Origin: Dyadobacter sp. CY347
GTDB taxonomy: Bacteria; Bacteroidota; Bacteroidia; Cytophagales; Spirosomataceae
DNA length: 64,000 nt
Direction of reading: 5' to 3'
NCBI RefSeq assembly: GCF_021502655.1
Contig: NZ_JAKFFT010000002.1
Coordinates: 1,116,001-1,180,000 of the forward strand
This document shows, one piece after another, positions 33,120 to 42,344 of the stretch. The position numbers were made by a program, and so were the translations under genes. Below the pieces are notes generated by a model. That model ran no database searches. It was not told the DNA's origin and saw nothing but the letters and a program-made list of their open reading frames with translations. Numbering within the stretch: position 1 is the first letter of the stretch; every line of letters starts with the position of its first letter.

Positions 33120-36100
33120 TCAATGTGCTGCACCTTCACTGCCCAGTTCTTTGGGCTTACCGACGAATTTTTCTTGTAAATATTGAAAAATGACATACAG
33201 AACCGGGATCACAAAAATCCCGAATATCACGCCCGTCAACATCCCGCCAACTGCGCCTGTTCCGATAGACCGGTTACCCAAAGCCGAACCGCCCGTGGCT
33301 CTCATCAATGGAATCAAACCGACGATAAAGGCAAAAGAAGTCATCAGGATAGGCCTTAACCTTAGCCGCGAAGCTTCCATCGCCGACTCAACAATGCTCA
33401 TGCCCGCTTTACGGCGCTGCACCGCGTATTCAATGATCAGAATCGCGTTCTTGGCAAGCAGACCGATAAGCATGATGAGACCTACCTGTACATAAATGTT
33501 GTTTTCGATGCCCGATAAATTGATAAAAAGCATTACTCCGAAAACTCCCAGCGGAATTGTGAAAATCACTGCGAAGGGCAGAATATAGCTCTCATACTGG
33601 GCCGCAAGTAAGAAATAAACAAACACAAGGCTCAAAACGAAGATCAAAATGATCTGCGAGCCTGCATTGATTTCTTCCCTCGTCATACCCGTCCATTCCG
33701 TACGGTAATTGTTTGGTAGAACCTCCGCCGCAGTTTCCTGCACCGCGCGGATGGCATCACCCGTGCTATACCCGGGTTTTGGTGTTCCGTTGATTGCCAC
33801 TGCATTGTACAGGTTGTTCCGGGTAACCGTTTCTGGTCCGAAAACGCGTTTCAATGTTACGAGCTGGTTGGCAGGCACCATTTCACCCTCCGTATTTTTG
33901 ACATGGATATTGTTCAATGAAGCAGGATTGGCCCGATAGGAGGCATCCGCCTGCGCCATCACCCGGTAATATTTACCAAATCGGTTGAAATCCGAGACAA
34001 AGCTGCTGCCATAGTAGATTTGTAATGTTTGCAACAGCTCGTTCACAGGCACATTCAGCTGCTTCGCTTTGGCATTGTCGATTTCCAGCATATACTGCGG
34101 ATTCGCCGTGGCAAATGTAGTGAAGGCATAAGCAATCTCTTTTTTCTGCATCAGGGCCGCCAGGAACTTGTTGGTTGTGGCGCTCAGCTTTTCCAGCGAA
34201 CCATTGCCGCGGTCTTGCAGCATAAATTCAAAACCACTGACGTTACCAAAACCATCCACAGTCGGGAACGTAAAGAAAAACGCATTGGCATCATTCACCG
34301 CCCTTACTTTCTGCGACATCATGGCCACGATCTGATCAAAATTCTTCACGTCGCCGCGTTCGGCCTGCGGTTTCATTTTGATAAAACCAACACCATAAGG
34401 AGATGCATTGGAATTAGAGATAATATTCATCCCTTCCACAATGTAACGGTTCTCGGCAATTGGCGAGCCTTTTACAATGCTATCCACCTGGGCCATTGCA
34501 CGTTGCGTGCGGTCCAGCGAGCTTCCCGGAGGCGTGTTAAGCGCATATAATAAGAAGCCCTGGTCCTCGGTAGGGATAAAACCCGTTGGGGTTGTTTGTG
34601 TTAACCAAAGTGTTGAGCCTGTAATAACCAGCAAACCTACGATGGTGATCCATTTACGTTTTACTAGGAATTGCAGGCTGCGGATATACTTGTCCGTCAT
34701 CGTCTGGAAACCCGTATTGAAAGCAGAGAAAAATCTCGCAGAAAAGCCTTTTTGAACTAAATGTCCATTTTGTGACTGATTCGCATGCGGATTTTTCAGG
34801 AACAATGCACATAATGCAGGGCTTAATGTCAAGGCGTTAAGGGCTGATATTAAGATGGCTATGGCCAGCGTGAAGGCAAACTGCCGGTAGAAGACCCCGG
34901 CCGGACCTTGCATGAAACCAACCGGAACAAAAACTGCCGCCATGACCAGTGTGATCGAAATGATAGCGCCCGAGATCTCGTTCATCGACTCTTTTGTGGC
35001 AGGCCGGGCATCCATATGCGTGAGCTCCATTTTGGAGTGGACGGCCTCGACGACGACAATGGCATCATCGACCACAATCCCGATGGCAAGAACCAATGCA
35101 AACAGCGTCAGGAAGTTAATGGTAAAACCAAAAATCTGCATGAAGAAAAACGTTCCTACAATGGCCACAGGCACCGCAATGGCCGGGATCAATGTCGAGC
35201 GGAAATCCTGCAAGAATATATACACCACAATGAAAACCAGGATAAATGCCTCGATCAATGTCGTGCGAACCTGACCGATTGACTCATCCAAAAAGTCTTT
35301 GGAGTTGTACATAATGGTCGTTTTCATCCCCTTAGGAAGTGTTTTTTCAAAATCTGCCAGCAATGCTTCGGCTTGGATCAGGATCTCGTTCGCGTTTGTT
35401 CCCGCTGTCTGGAAAACGGCAACCCCGGATGACGGATCGCCATTTAACTTGCCGTTGGATGAATAAGTATAAGAACCAAACTCTACCCGCGCCAGATCCT
35501 TCAAACGGATTACCGAACCGTCACTGTTGGCTTTAATGATAATGTTCTCATATTCAGTATTCTGCGTTAGTTTTCCTTTGTATTTCAATACATATTCAAA
35601 AACCTCCTTGCTACTCTCACCCAAACGGCCCGGAGCGGCCTCGAGGCTTTGTTCACGAATGGCATTTGTAACTTCCTGGGGCGATAATTTGTAGGCAGCC
35701 AGACGATCTGGTTTCAGCCATATCCGCATTGAATAATCCCGTGTTCCGAAAGGCTGGGCCTGTCCGACACCGGGTATACGTTGCAGCTGCGGCACCAGAT
35801 TGATCTTGATGTAATTCAATAAAAATGTCTCGTCATAAGTGCTGTCTTCACTGGACAACGCCACAAACATGATGATGCTGTTCTGCTGTTTCTGTGTAGA
35901 AATCCCAGCCTGAACCACTTCCTGAGGAATCTGGCTTACCGCTTTGGAAACGCGGTTCTGTACGTTAACTGCCGCAATATCTGGATCTGTGCCCTGCTTG
36001 AAATACACATTCAGCGCCATCGTGCCATCATTATTGGACGACGAAGTCATATAGGTCATGTTTTCAACACCATTCACGGCTTCTTCAATCGGCGTGGCCA

Positions 36101-36281
36101 CCGCGCGGGCAACCACTTCGGCATTCGCTCCCGGATAAACCGCGGTAACCTGTACGGTCGGCGGGGCAATGTCGGGGAACTTGGTAATCGGCAATGTCGT
36201 CAGCGCGATCCCTCCCAGTAATAGTATAAGGATGGAGATAACCGTCGAAAGGACAGGCCTTTCTATAAATTTCTGAAACAT
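33120..36281 (-). CDS. RND efflux pump permease (AcrB/HAE1 family)
   Basis: Proton-driven inner-membrane drug exporter. From ATG 36281 (MFQKFIERPVLSTVISILILL) it has 1053 residues, the usual AcrB length; 20 further upstream residues to 36341 are not membrane-like. Twelve transmembrane helices are arranged in two halves, each with a large periplasmic loop. The proton-relay pair lies in GIVVDDAIVVVEAVHSKME and the matching lysine in LLAKNAILIIEYAVQRR. The sequence PGSSLDRTQRAMAQVDSIV is typical of HAE1. Its neighbours are the adaptor and the outer-membrane factor. Substrates cannot be read from the sequence. Confidence 0.96.
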   Translation of the reverse strand: MFQKFIERPVLSTVISILILLLGGIALTTLPITKFPDIAPPTVQVTAVYPGANAEVVARAVATPIEEAVNGVENMTYMTSSSNNDGTMALNVYFKQGTDPDIAAVNVQNRVSKAVSQIPQEVVQAGISTQKQQNSIIMFVALSSEDSTYDETFLLNYIKINLVPQLQRIPGVGQAQPFGTRDYSMRIWLKPDRLAAYKLSPQEVTNAIREQSLEAAPGRLGESSKEVFEYVLKYKGKLTQNTEYENIIIKANSDGSVIRLKDLARVEFGSYTYSSNGKLNGDPSSGVAVFQTAGTNANEILIQAEALLADFEKTLPKGMKTTIMYNSKDFLDESIGQVRTTLIEAFILVFIVVYIFLQDFRSTLIPAIAVPVAIVGTFFFMQIFGFTINFLTLFALVLAIGIVVDDAIVVVEAVHSKMELTHMDARPATKESMNEISGAIISITLVMAAVFVPVGFMQGPAGVFYRQFAFTLAIAILISALNALTLSPALCALFLKNPHANQSQNGHLVQKGFSARFFSAFNTGFQTMTDKYIRSLQFLVKRKWITIVGLLVITGSTLWLTQTTPTGFIPTEDQGFLLYALNTPPGSSLDRTQRAMAQVDSIVKGSPIAENRYIVEGMNIISNSNASPYGVGFIKMKPQAERGDVKNFDQIVAMMSQKVRAVNDANAFFFTFPTVDGFGNVSGFEFMLQDRGNGSLEKLSATTNKFLAALMQKKEIAYAFTTFATANPQYMLEIDNAKAKQLNVPVNELLQTLQIYYGSSFVSDFNRFGKYYRVMAQADASYRANPASLNNIHVKNTEGEMVPANQLVTLKRVFGPETVTRNNLYNAVAINGTPKPGYSTGDAIRAVQETAAEVLPNNYRTEWTGMTREEINAGSQIILIFVLSLVFVYFLLAAQYESYILPFAVIFTIPLGVFGVMLFINLSGIENNIYVQVGLIMLIGLLAKNAILIIEYAVQRRKAGMSIVESAMEASRLRLRPILMTSFAFIVGLIPLMRATGGSALGNRSIGTGAVGGMLTGVIFGIFVIPVLYVIFQYLQEKFVGKPKELGSEGAAH

Positions 36282-36413
36282 AAATATATTGTTGTGCCCC
36301 GGAGTGTCAGGGCATGGTTGAGTGAATTTTGTTTTGCACACGGATAGCGGTCCATAGCATGAGGTCGCTATGGCGCTATTCGTTGGGTGGGACCACTTTT
36401 TTGTTAAATCAGC

Positions 36414-37592
36414 TTAAATAGGATTGGCTAGCAGCAGGCTGTCCATCGACATATTCTGAGGAGCAATGGCCATTCCATCCCTGAGCCTGTCCAAACCATT
36501 GTACACGATCTTTTCACCGGGTTTCAATCCTTTGGAAATCAGGTAGTAACGGCCGCTTCTGTCTGAAACGGTTACCGGGCGGCCTTCCACTTTGTTGCTG
36601 TCCAGGAGCGTGTACACAAACACTTTGTCTTGCAGCTCAAATGTGGCTTCCTGCGGAATCAGGACAGATTTGGTAAGCTCCCTGGGAATCCTTACCCTGC
36701 CCGTGTTGCCGGAACGCAGCAGTCCGTTCACATTCGGAAATGTTGCGCGGAAATTGATGGCGCCCATGGTTTTGTCAAACTGGCCTTCCACAACTTCAAC
36801 TTTTCCTTTCTGCGGATAAACGCTGTTATCGGCCAGAAGCAGCTCAACAGCAGGAATTTGCTTGATCTTTTGCTCCACGGTATTGCCCGGAAACTGATTT
36901 TTAAATTCAAGAAAATCCAGCTCGCTCATGGAGAAGTAGACGTGAATGTCCTTGGTTTCAGACAGCACCGTAAGCGCCTCCATCGTTCCTTTGCCCACGA
37001 GGCTTCCCGTTTTGAACGGAATAGTGCCTATATAACCATCCGCCGGCGCTTTGATGGACGTGTACCCAATGTTGATCTTTGCAGCATCCACAGCGGCCTG
37101 CGCTTGCGCAACATTGCCTTTTGCAGCATCATAGGCCGCTTTTGCTGATTTTAACTGCACATCAGAAACCACATTGTTTGCAACAAGCGGCGTAAGTTTA
37201 TCAACATTAATGGCCGCACTTTCCAAAGCTGCTTTTGCCGATTGCAGGCTTGCATTCGCCGTATTAAGCTGCTCGGAATAAGGACGGGCGTCTATGTGAA
37301 AGAGCGTCTGACCCTTTCGTACATACGCACCTTCGTCTACCGATATTTTATCAAGGTAACCGTCCACTTGCGGACGGATCTCGATATCGCGGCTTCCTTC
37401 TATGGATGCGGTGAATTCCCTGTAAGCTGTAACCTGCTGGTCACTTACGGTGAGTACGGGCAAAGCCTGGGCGGGCATTTCGGCAGGTGCGTTGGCTGTG
37501 GAGGAGCCGCAGCTGTAAAGTGTGCCGATTAATCCGGTTAAGAGTAAAGTTGAGACAAGCTTTCTGGTTGTGGTTAATTGATTCGTTTTCAT
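36414..37592 (-). CDS. RND efflux periplasmic adaptor (MexA/AcrA family)
   Basis: Membrane-fusion lipoprotein, 392 residues, joining pump and channel. Lipobox near LYSCGSS. The lipoyl/barrel-sandwich halves are IRPQVDGYLDKISVDEGAYVRKGQTLFHIDARPY and TSIKAPADGYIGTIPFKTGSLV, separated by a coiled-coil hairpin (LNTANASLQSAKAALESAAI ... AKAAYDAAKGNVAQAQAAVDAAKI), followed by the beta-barrel and membrane-proximal domains. It is directly downstream of tetR (93-base gap with an operator) and upstream of the permease. Confidence 0.94.
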   Translation of the reverse strand: MKTNQLTTTRKLVSTLLLTGLIGTLYSCGSSTANAPAEMPAQALPVLTVSDQQVTAYREFTASIEGSRDIEIRPQVDGYLDKISVDEGAYVRKGQTLFHIDARPYSEQLNTANASLQSAKAALESAAINVDKLTPLVANNVVSDVQLKSAKAAYDAAKGNVAQAQAAVDAAKINIGYTSIKAPADGYIGTIPFKTGSLVGKGTMEALTVLSETKDIHVYFSMSELDFLEFKNQFPGNTVEQKIKQIPAVELLLADNSVYPQKGKVEVVEGQFDKTMGAINFRATFPNVNGLLRSGNTGRVRIPRELTKSVLIPQEATFELQDKVFVYTLLDSNKVEGRPVTVSDRSGRYYLISKGLKPGEKIVYNGLDRLRDGMAIAPQNMSMDSLLLANPI

Positions 37593-37656
37593 GGCGTTGA
37601 AGATTGTTTTTTGTGGTGGAAATAGACTTCTTTCAGAGATAGTGCGGTTATTATTA

Positions 37657-37669
37657 CTAACAGTGTTAG
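37657..37669 (-). promoter_or_regulatory. TetR-type operator between tetR and the adaptor gene
   Basis: CTAACAGTGTTAG, 5-bp arms around AGT. A near-identical site (CTAACGGTGTTAG) lies in the tetR promoter; only the central base differs. Two copies in one operon strongly suggest the TetR binding site. Confidence 0.6.
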
Positions 37670-37685
37670 CTTATTTTCAAAAAAA

Positions 37686-38285
37686 TTATAAATTTTTGAT
37701 GAATGCTTCCACAGTATCATCCATTACTTTCTTGTTCATTGTAGAATCGTCGATATCGGAGCAGCGCATCATAACGATTGAAATCAAACCGTGAAGTACC
37801 GACCAGAACGCATAAATTTTAAAGCAGGTTTCATCATCGCTCGATTTTTTTTCCTTTACTATTCCCTCAATGGCCTGCCCGATATAATCACGGAAACAGT
37901 TTAATTGGGGCTTCACCCTTCCGATCCCGGAGCAGGGCATGCCTAGTCCGTACATCAGTTGGTAATATTCAGGATTCTTAAATGCAAAGCTCCAATAAGC
38001 CTCAGCGTGTGCTTTGAGAAGTTGCTCGGGGTTGGGGTATTTTTTCTTGTTCTTTTCGAGCGTTCTTTCCAGCAACCGAAAACCATCCATAGAAAGTTCA
38101 AAAAGGATGGCTTCTTTATTTTCGAAGTGATCGTAAATGACAGGAACGCTGTACTCGATGGCATCGGCAATTTTCCGTATCGACAGTGACTGCCACCCTT
38201 CATCCTTTACAAGCTGTAAGGCCACGGACAAAATATTGGTCCGCATGTTTTCTTTCTGCCTTATTCTTCGTTCGACGATGCCCAT
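37686..38285 (-). CDS. TetR/AcrR family repressor of the efflux operon
   Basis: A 199-residue regulator. The N-terminal HTH domain reads MGIVERRIRQKENMRTNILSVALQLVKDEGWQSLSIRKIADAIEYSVPVIYDHFENKEAILFEL (residues 1-65, a textbook TetR_N), and the rest is a helical ligand domain (TetR_C-like; YWSFAFKNPEYYQLMYGLGMP). It heads the minus-strand operon with adaptor, RND pump and channel, and its own promoter and the adaptor leader carry matching operators, so negative autoregulation is likely. The inducer is not predictable. Confidence 0.92.
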   Translation of the reverse strand: MGIVERRIRQKENMRTNILSVALQLVKDEGWQSLSIRKIADAIEYSVPVIYDHFENKEAILFELSMDGFRLLERTLEKNKKKYPNPEQLLKAHAEAYWSFAFKNPEYYQLMYGLGMPCSGIGRVKPQLNCFRDYIGQAIEGIVKEKKSSDDETCFKIYAFWSVLHGLISIVMMRCSDIDDSTMNKKVMDDTVEAFIKNL

Positions 38286-38300
38286 TTTTTCAAAAAATAC

Positions 38301-38344
38301 CTAACGGTGTTAGCAAAGGTAGGGGCGTTTTTCGAATTTGTCAA
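38301..38344 (-). promoter_or_regulatory. tetR promoter with overlapping operator
   Basis: Minus strand: TTG (38342-38344), 20-base spacer, TACCTTTG (38314-38321, exact -7 box), immediately followed by the palindrome CTAACACCGTTAG (38301-38313) covering the expected transcription start. A bound repressor would block the promoter. Confidence 0.65.
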
Positions 38345-38347
38345 GAG

Positions 38348-39868
38348 TTAATCCCACTTGTTTTCTTCAATGTCGCTTTTCAGGATATTATTGATGGAAA
38401 CTTTCGCATCCAGCAGCACATAAATGCTCGTTCCACGCTCCCGCGCATACGGATTTTCTATCTTTCCGATGCGGCGGATTGTCTGGAAAAGTGGTTTTTC
38501 CTTATTTCGTTCCGGATCGTCATCGTCTGCATTCTGGACCAGGATCAAATGTTTTATTTCTTCATCCAGAGGGACCCAGTTAATGTAATCTGCATTCATA
38601 GTCACTGCCTGGATATTTTTGAATTTGGAATAATAGTTAATCGCGCCTGCCTGTCCGTAATTGTCGCAAAGGACAACTGTATGTTTTTTGTCACCGATCT
38701 TCGCATATTCTGCATCCACTTTTTGTGCAAGTTCCTTCCAGCCAAGCATATCCGCAAAATCCTGGGGCAGCTCATGATCCTTTCCGTCTTCCCAGCGCAG
38801 CAAGCCGAGCGTTTGGTATGGCTTCGAGTTTTTGGCAATCTCAGACGCACTTTTGGTCGGAAATGCAACCTGGAAAATCGGAATGAACAATGCCAGACTG
38901 ATCACGATGGATACGGGCCGGAGCCATATCAGGCGATTTTGAAATACATATTCAAGATAAACTGACCCAAAGGAAATGAAGATCGGATAGAGCCCGATGG
39001 CATAATAACCTTTGGCCTTTAAATAGGTAAACAGCGCCAGCGTAAACACAAGCGACCAGAAAAAAACCTGGTATTTTCTGAATGCAGGATAGGCAAAAAA
39101 AGAAACAAATGCAGCTAGGATAACGAAGATCGAGCCTATAAAATAAAGGAGTTGCTCTTTGAGAAAATCAATCCTGTTCACGTTCACCAGCTGAGATTTC
39201 GCGAGCAGTTTCATGTGATGGATCACCGGAAAATTGTTCTGATACTGCCAAAGCAAATTCGGCAGGATGATGACCAGCGTGATGAGTGCGGCGATGTATA
39301 ATGCCTTGTTTTTGAATATTTTAAAGTTTCCTGTGACCAACAGCGCAGGAACCAGGCCGGCGATGAGGAACACAATGTTGTATTTATTTAAAAAACTGAA
39401 ACCAAGCACAATGCCGGTTATATAAAGCCATTTATTTTCTTCTGTTTTAAGATAATGCAGCATGCAAAAATACAGCAACGTCCAGCCCAGAATGTCTGCG
39501 GAATTGGGCTGATAAAGCATATTCATGCGCAGCAGCACCGAAAAAGTGATGGCCGTTGCCCCTAATATCAAAGCATACAAACCGCCGCCCAATGTTTGAA
39601 TGGCTTTCCACACCGCAACCAATGTGCATACGCCAAAAAAAGCAGGAAAAAACCTTACCCAAAATTCACCATTTCCCAGCAACAGGATGATATAGGAAAT
39701 CCAGGAAGTGAACGGCGGCACAGACAAATATCCCCAGGCCAGATGTTTTCCCTGGTCCAGATGCAAATATTCATCCCGGTGCAGATCATATTCCGGAGCA
39801 ATGATCACATAATGCAGGATAAATTTTACGAGGATAAATAACCAGAGTATCAGTGTTTTCTTCGTCAT
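38348..39868 (-). CDS. Membrane glycosyltransferase, GT39/ArnT-like (PMT_2)
   Basis: A 506-residue polytopic protein of the dolichyl-phosphate-mannose mannosyltransferase-type superfamily. The conserved first periplasmic loop has the acidic motif YDLHRDEYLHLDQGKHLAWGYLSVPPF (residues 27-53), in which the Asp/Glu after the first helix are catalytic in relatives. About 10-12 hydrophobic segments follow, then a soluble C-terminal domain from about 345. The start is ATG 39868; GTG 39871 is one codon longer. It is followed by tetR on the same strand but that gene has its own promoter. It would transfer a lipid-linked sugar to an envelope acceptor; neither is known here. Confidence 0.82.
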   Translation of the reverse strand: MTKKTLILWLFILVKFILHYVIIAPEYDLHRDEYLHLDQGKHLAWGYLSVPPFTSWISYIILLLGNGEFWVRFFPAFFGVCTLVAVWKAIQTLGGGLYALILGATAITFSVLLRMNMLYQPNSADILGWTLLYFCMLHYLKTEENKWLYITGIVLGFSFLNKYNIVFLIAGLVPALLVTGNFKIFKNKALYIAALITLVIILPNLLWQYQNNFPVIHHMKLLAKSQLVNVNRIDFLKEQLLYFIGSIFVILAAFVSFFAYPAFRKYQVFFWSLVFTLALFTYLKAKGYYAIGLYPIFISFGSVYLEYVFQNRLIWLRPVSIVISLALFIPIFQVAFPTKSASEIAKNSKPYQTLGLLRWEDGKDHELPQDFADMLGWKELAQKVDAEYAKIGDKKHTVVLCDNYGQAGAINYYSKFKNIQAVTMNADYINWVPLDEEIKHLILVQNADDDDPERNKEKPLFQTIRRIGKIENPYARERGTSIYVLLDAKVSINNILKSDIEENKWD

Positions 39869-40051
39869 CACAAGCGGTTCAGGGCGAATTTTTTTAATTT
39901 CGTTTCAATGTAACTAAGTTGGCAATTCGCTTGTCACTTTTGACCTGGAAATTGAGATTTTTTTTGCATCGTTAGTTGGAAAATGGAAATGAGTTGCAAA
40001 GCCTGCCTAATGCCTCTGCTTAAATAGTTACTAGTTATTTAGTTATAGCTT

Positions 40052-40124
40052 TGAGCCGAATAAAATGCTTATTCGGCTCAAAATTTGCTTATATTTGAGC
40101 CGAATAGGAGATTTAATCGGCTCA
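40052..40124 (+). promoter_or_regulatory. fic promoter with two matching palindromic operators
   Basis: Two 29-bp sites share the plan TGAGCCGAATA - 7 nt - TATTCGGCTCA: site 1 at 40052-40080 is perfect, site 2 at 40096-40124 has one mismatch and ends on the A of the start ATG. Their centres are 44 bases apart. Between them is TATATTTG (40090-40097), an exact -7 box that runs into site 2. Binding at both would cover promoter and start codon. The C-terminal winged-helix part of the Fic protein is an obvious candidate regulator. Confidence 0.75.
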
Positions 40125-41227
40125 TGACATATAACTGGGAACTTTCTGACTGGCCAAACTTTGCATTTTCAAGCAATGATGTAGAGGCTATACTCTATGA
40201 TTTTGCTATGGAAACAGGTGAAATCACTGGCATTCTCAAAACCCTGCCAGCGGATATTCAGCAGGAATCACTCTTAGAGCTCATGCTTTCCGAGGCCATC
40301 AAAACATCGGAGATTGAAGGAGAGTTTTTGAGTCGGCTCGACGTAATGACGTCGATAAGGAATAATCTTGGCCTTAACAAAACGCATGAGCAAGTCCGCG
40401 ACCCGAAGGCACGTGGCATAGGCGCACTCATGGTGGATGTTCGTAAAACATTCTCCGAACCACTTACTGATCAAACATTATTCCACTGGCATAAGCTCCT
40501 CTTTACATCAGAAACCCGAATTCAAGTTGGGCGTTGGCGAACGGGTGCTGAGCCTATGCAAGTCATTTCGGGTAGTATAGGGAAAGGAGAAGTGCATTTT
40601 GAAGCGCCGCCATCAGCTATCGTTCCGGCAGAAATGGAGCGTTTTCTTGTTTGGTTTAACGAAACAGCACCGGGTGGAAGCCGCATCATTAGCAGCGCAC
40701 CGATTCGGGCCGCCATGGCCCACTTATATTTTGAAACCATTCATCCTTTTGAAGATGGGAATGGTCGGATCGGTCGTGCGATTGCCGAAAAAACATTATC
40801 CCAAACGTTAGGGCGGCCCATTATGATGAGTTTGTCGCGGACCATTGAAGCCGACAGGAAGGGTTATTATGCCGCTTTGAAAAAGGCGCAACGGAGCAAT
40901 CACATTACAGAATGGATCAGTTATTTTGTAAACGTCATATTGCAAGCGCAGCGCGAAAGCCGTGAACTGATTGATTTTACATTAAAGAAAACACAGTTTT
41001 TTGACCAGCATAAAGAGCGGCTCAATGATCGTCAGCTGAAAGTGGTTCAACTCATGCTCCAAGCAGGTCCAGCCGGTTTTGATGGAGGAATGTCAGCAAA
41101 AAAATACATGAGCATTGCCAAAATCTCCAAAGCCACAGCCACCCGCGATCTGCAAACATTGCTCGAAATGAACGTGTTGCAAGCCGAAGGCGGTGGTAGG
41201 AGTGTCCGTTACCGCCTAATGATTTAA
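40124..41227 (+). CDS. Fic family protein (DUF4172, class II, C-terminal winged helix)
   Basis: Probable AMPylating enzyme, 367 residues from ATG 40124 (an earlier start at 40085 lies inside the promoter). Order: DUF4172 domain (WELSDWPNFAFSSNDVEAIL, residues 5-80) holding the inhibitory helix motif TSEIEG (61-66, fits [S/T]xxxE[G/N]); Fic core with HPFEDGNGRIGR (207-218), complete catalytic His207 and phosphate loop; then a C-terminal winged-helix region (LNDRQLKVVQLM ... ISKATATRDLQTLLEMNVLQAEGGGRSVRYRL). The intramolecular inhibitory motif argues for self-control rather than a partner antitoxin. The target is unknown. The stop overlaps the tail of the convergent gene by two bases. Confidence 0.92.
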   Translation: MTYNWELSDWPNFAFSSNDVEAILYDFAMETGEITGILKTLPADIQQESLLELMLSEAIKTSEIEGEFLSRLDVMTSIRNNLGLNKTHEQVRDPKARGIGALMVDVRKTFSEPLTDQTLFHWHKLLFTSETRIQVGRWRTGAEPMQVISGSIGKGEVHFEAPPSAIVPAEMERFLVWFNETAPGGSRIISSAPIRAAMAHLYFETIHPFEDGNGRIGRAIAEKTLSQTLGRPIMMSLSRTIEADRKGYYAALKKAQRSNHITEWISYFVNVILQAQRESRELIDFTLKKTQFFDQHKERLNDRQLKVVQLMLQAGPAGFDGGMSAKKYMSIAKISKATATRDLQTLLEMNVLQAEGGGRSVRYRLMI

Positions 41228-41508
41228 GCAGCCACCATTTCGTTTAATTCGTCAAGGATTTGTTTCATCTCCCGATCCGAAACACCGCTGTGGCGGAGCT
41301 GTAAGATGCCAGCAAGCTGTGCATTAAGCCTTTTCAACTGCCAGTATTTGGAATGGTTGGGGCCGATGGGCGGATAAAATGTGTTTTCATCAGAATCTTT
41401 CACCAGCACAATCAGCTCGAAGGCTACCCGTGAATGATTCTGTACAGCATTGGCAAAAACCTTTACACACCTCCCGGTTTTCAAGGTAAATTCTCGTTCG
41501 AAGTCCAT
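41224..41508 (-). CDS. Hypothetical protein
   Basis: A 94-residue protein not assigned to a family. It starts MDFEREFTLKTGRCVKVFAN, has a small-domain look (alternating beta strands: RVAFELIVLVKDSD), a conserved-looking FYPPIGPNHSKYWQLKRL, and an acidic helical tail. No signal peptide or membrane segment. It ends tail to tail with the Fic gene, the two stop codons overlapping by two bases (41225-41226). The convergent arrangement argues against an antitoxin role in the same operon. Confidence 0.6.
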   Translation of the reverse strand: MDFEREFTLKTGRCVKVFANAVQNHSRVAFELIVLVKDSDENTFYPPIGPNHSKYWQLKRLNAQLAGILQLRHSGVSDREMKQILDELNEMVAA

Positions 41509-41675
41509 TGAGTAATGATGCTTTTAAGGGCAACGGTTTGAAACAAGGATAAAAGAATCGCCTCAAACGTTGCACGCAAAAGCATTTTTATTCTCAGGAA
41601 AAGGCATCCAGGCAGCTAACTGGCTGGAACAGACAGCTGTGTTGCCTGTGCAAAAATCCTTTTTTTATCGATCAA

Positions 41676-42230
41676 CTATTCTGCCGATGCTGTCAGCGAC
41701 AATTTGAGATCGGACATGAGTTTGAACATTGCATTATTGATCCCGTCAAGATCCGCTTTTGCATTTTTGAGGTTGGTTTCCGCTTCCGTGCGTTTTTTCT
41801 TGCTTTGCTCGGTTTTGACGGCCACTTCCTTCTCCATTACGGCATCATTGTCCTTTATCCCAAGCCTGACCGGGCTGTGCGTGGTGGAAATGCCGTCCAG
41901 TTTATCGATCCGGACATTGTACTGCTGGTCTTTGCATTCAATGGTCAGGTCAAAACGGACGTACTCATAGGTGATGCTCGGCACTGGCGCGTAGCTGGTT
42001 AGAATGAGCTTACCAAGCTGCGGATCTTCAAATGTGACCGCGTTTTCATAATTGCCAAATGTCTTGCTGATCCAGTTCTGGGCTTCCTTAAATATTTCTG
42101 TTTTCGATTTTTTCGGCTGTCCGGAATCAGAATAGAAGACGTTTTTCTGTGCGTCGAGCGGCAATAAGCCAGATTGTGAAAAGCCTTTTTGGCCTATAAA
42201 AAGAAGCAGGATCAGAAGTAATTTTTTCAA
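41676..42230 (-). CDS. DUF4468 exported protein
   Basis: From TTG 42230 the 184-residue protein begins with a clean signal peptide (LKKLLLILLLFIGQKGFSQ); the longer ATG frame from 42302 adds 24 non-signal residues and would start upstream of a -7-like box (TACCTTTA, 42254-42261). After the signal comes KNVFYSDSGQPKKSKTEIFKEAQNWISKTFGNYENAVTFEDPQLGKLILTS, the DUF4468 domain with a TBP-like fold seen in Bacteroidota lipoproteins and exported proteins, then a C-terminal coiled coil (KTEQSKKKRTEAETNLKNAK). Function unknown. The gene is divergent from the SGNH hydrolase. Confidence 0.75.
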   Translation of the reverse strand: MKKLLLILLLFIGQKGFSQSGLLPLDAQKNVFYSDSGQPKKSKTEIFKEAQNWISKTFGNYENAVTFEDPQLGKLILTSYAPVPSITYEYVRFDLTIECKDQQYNVRIDKLDGISTTHSPVRLGIKDNDAVMEKEVAVKTEQSKKKRTEAETNLKNAKADLDGINNAMFKLMSDLKLSLTASAE

Positions 42231-42344
42231 AGTAATTGCAGATGTTTTAGGTGATAAAGGTAACAACAAAAGTTTTGGCAGCGCGATCGGTGTGCAGTTC
42301 AACTGGAATTAATATATTCGGCCCGCCACTTATCCTGACCCCAC

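Noticed and set aside
34908..35282. Histidine- and acid-rich plus-strand frames inside the RND pump gene
   Set aside because: Antisense shadows of the transmembrane region; no start context or homology.
41224..41508. Antitoxin partner of the Fic gene
   Set aside because: It is convergent, not in the same operon, and the Fic protein carries its own inhibitory motif.
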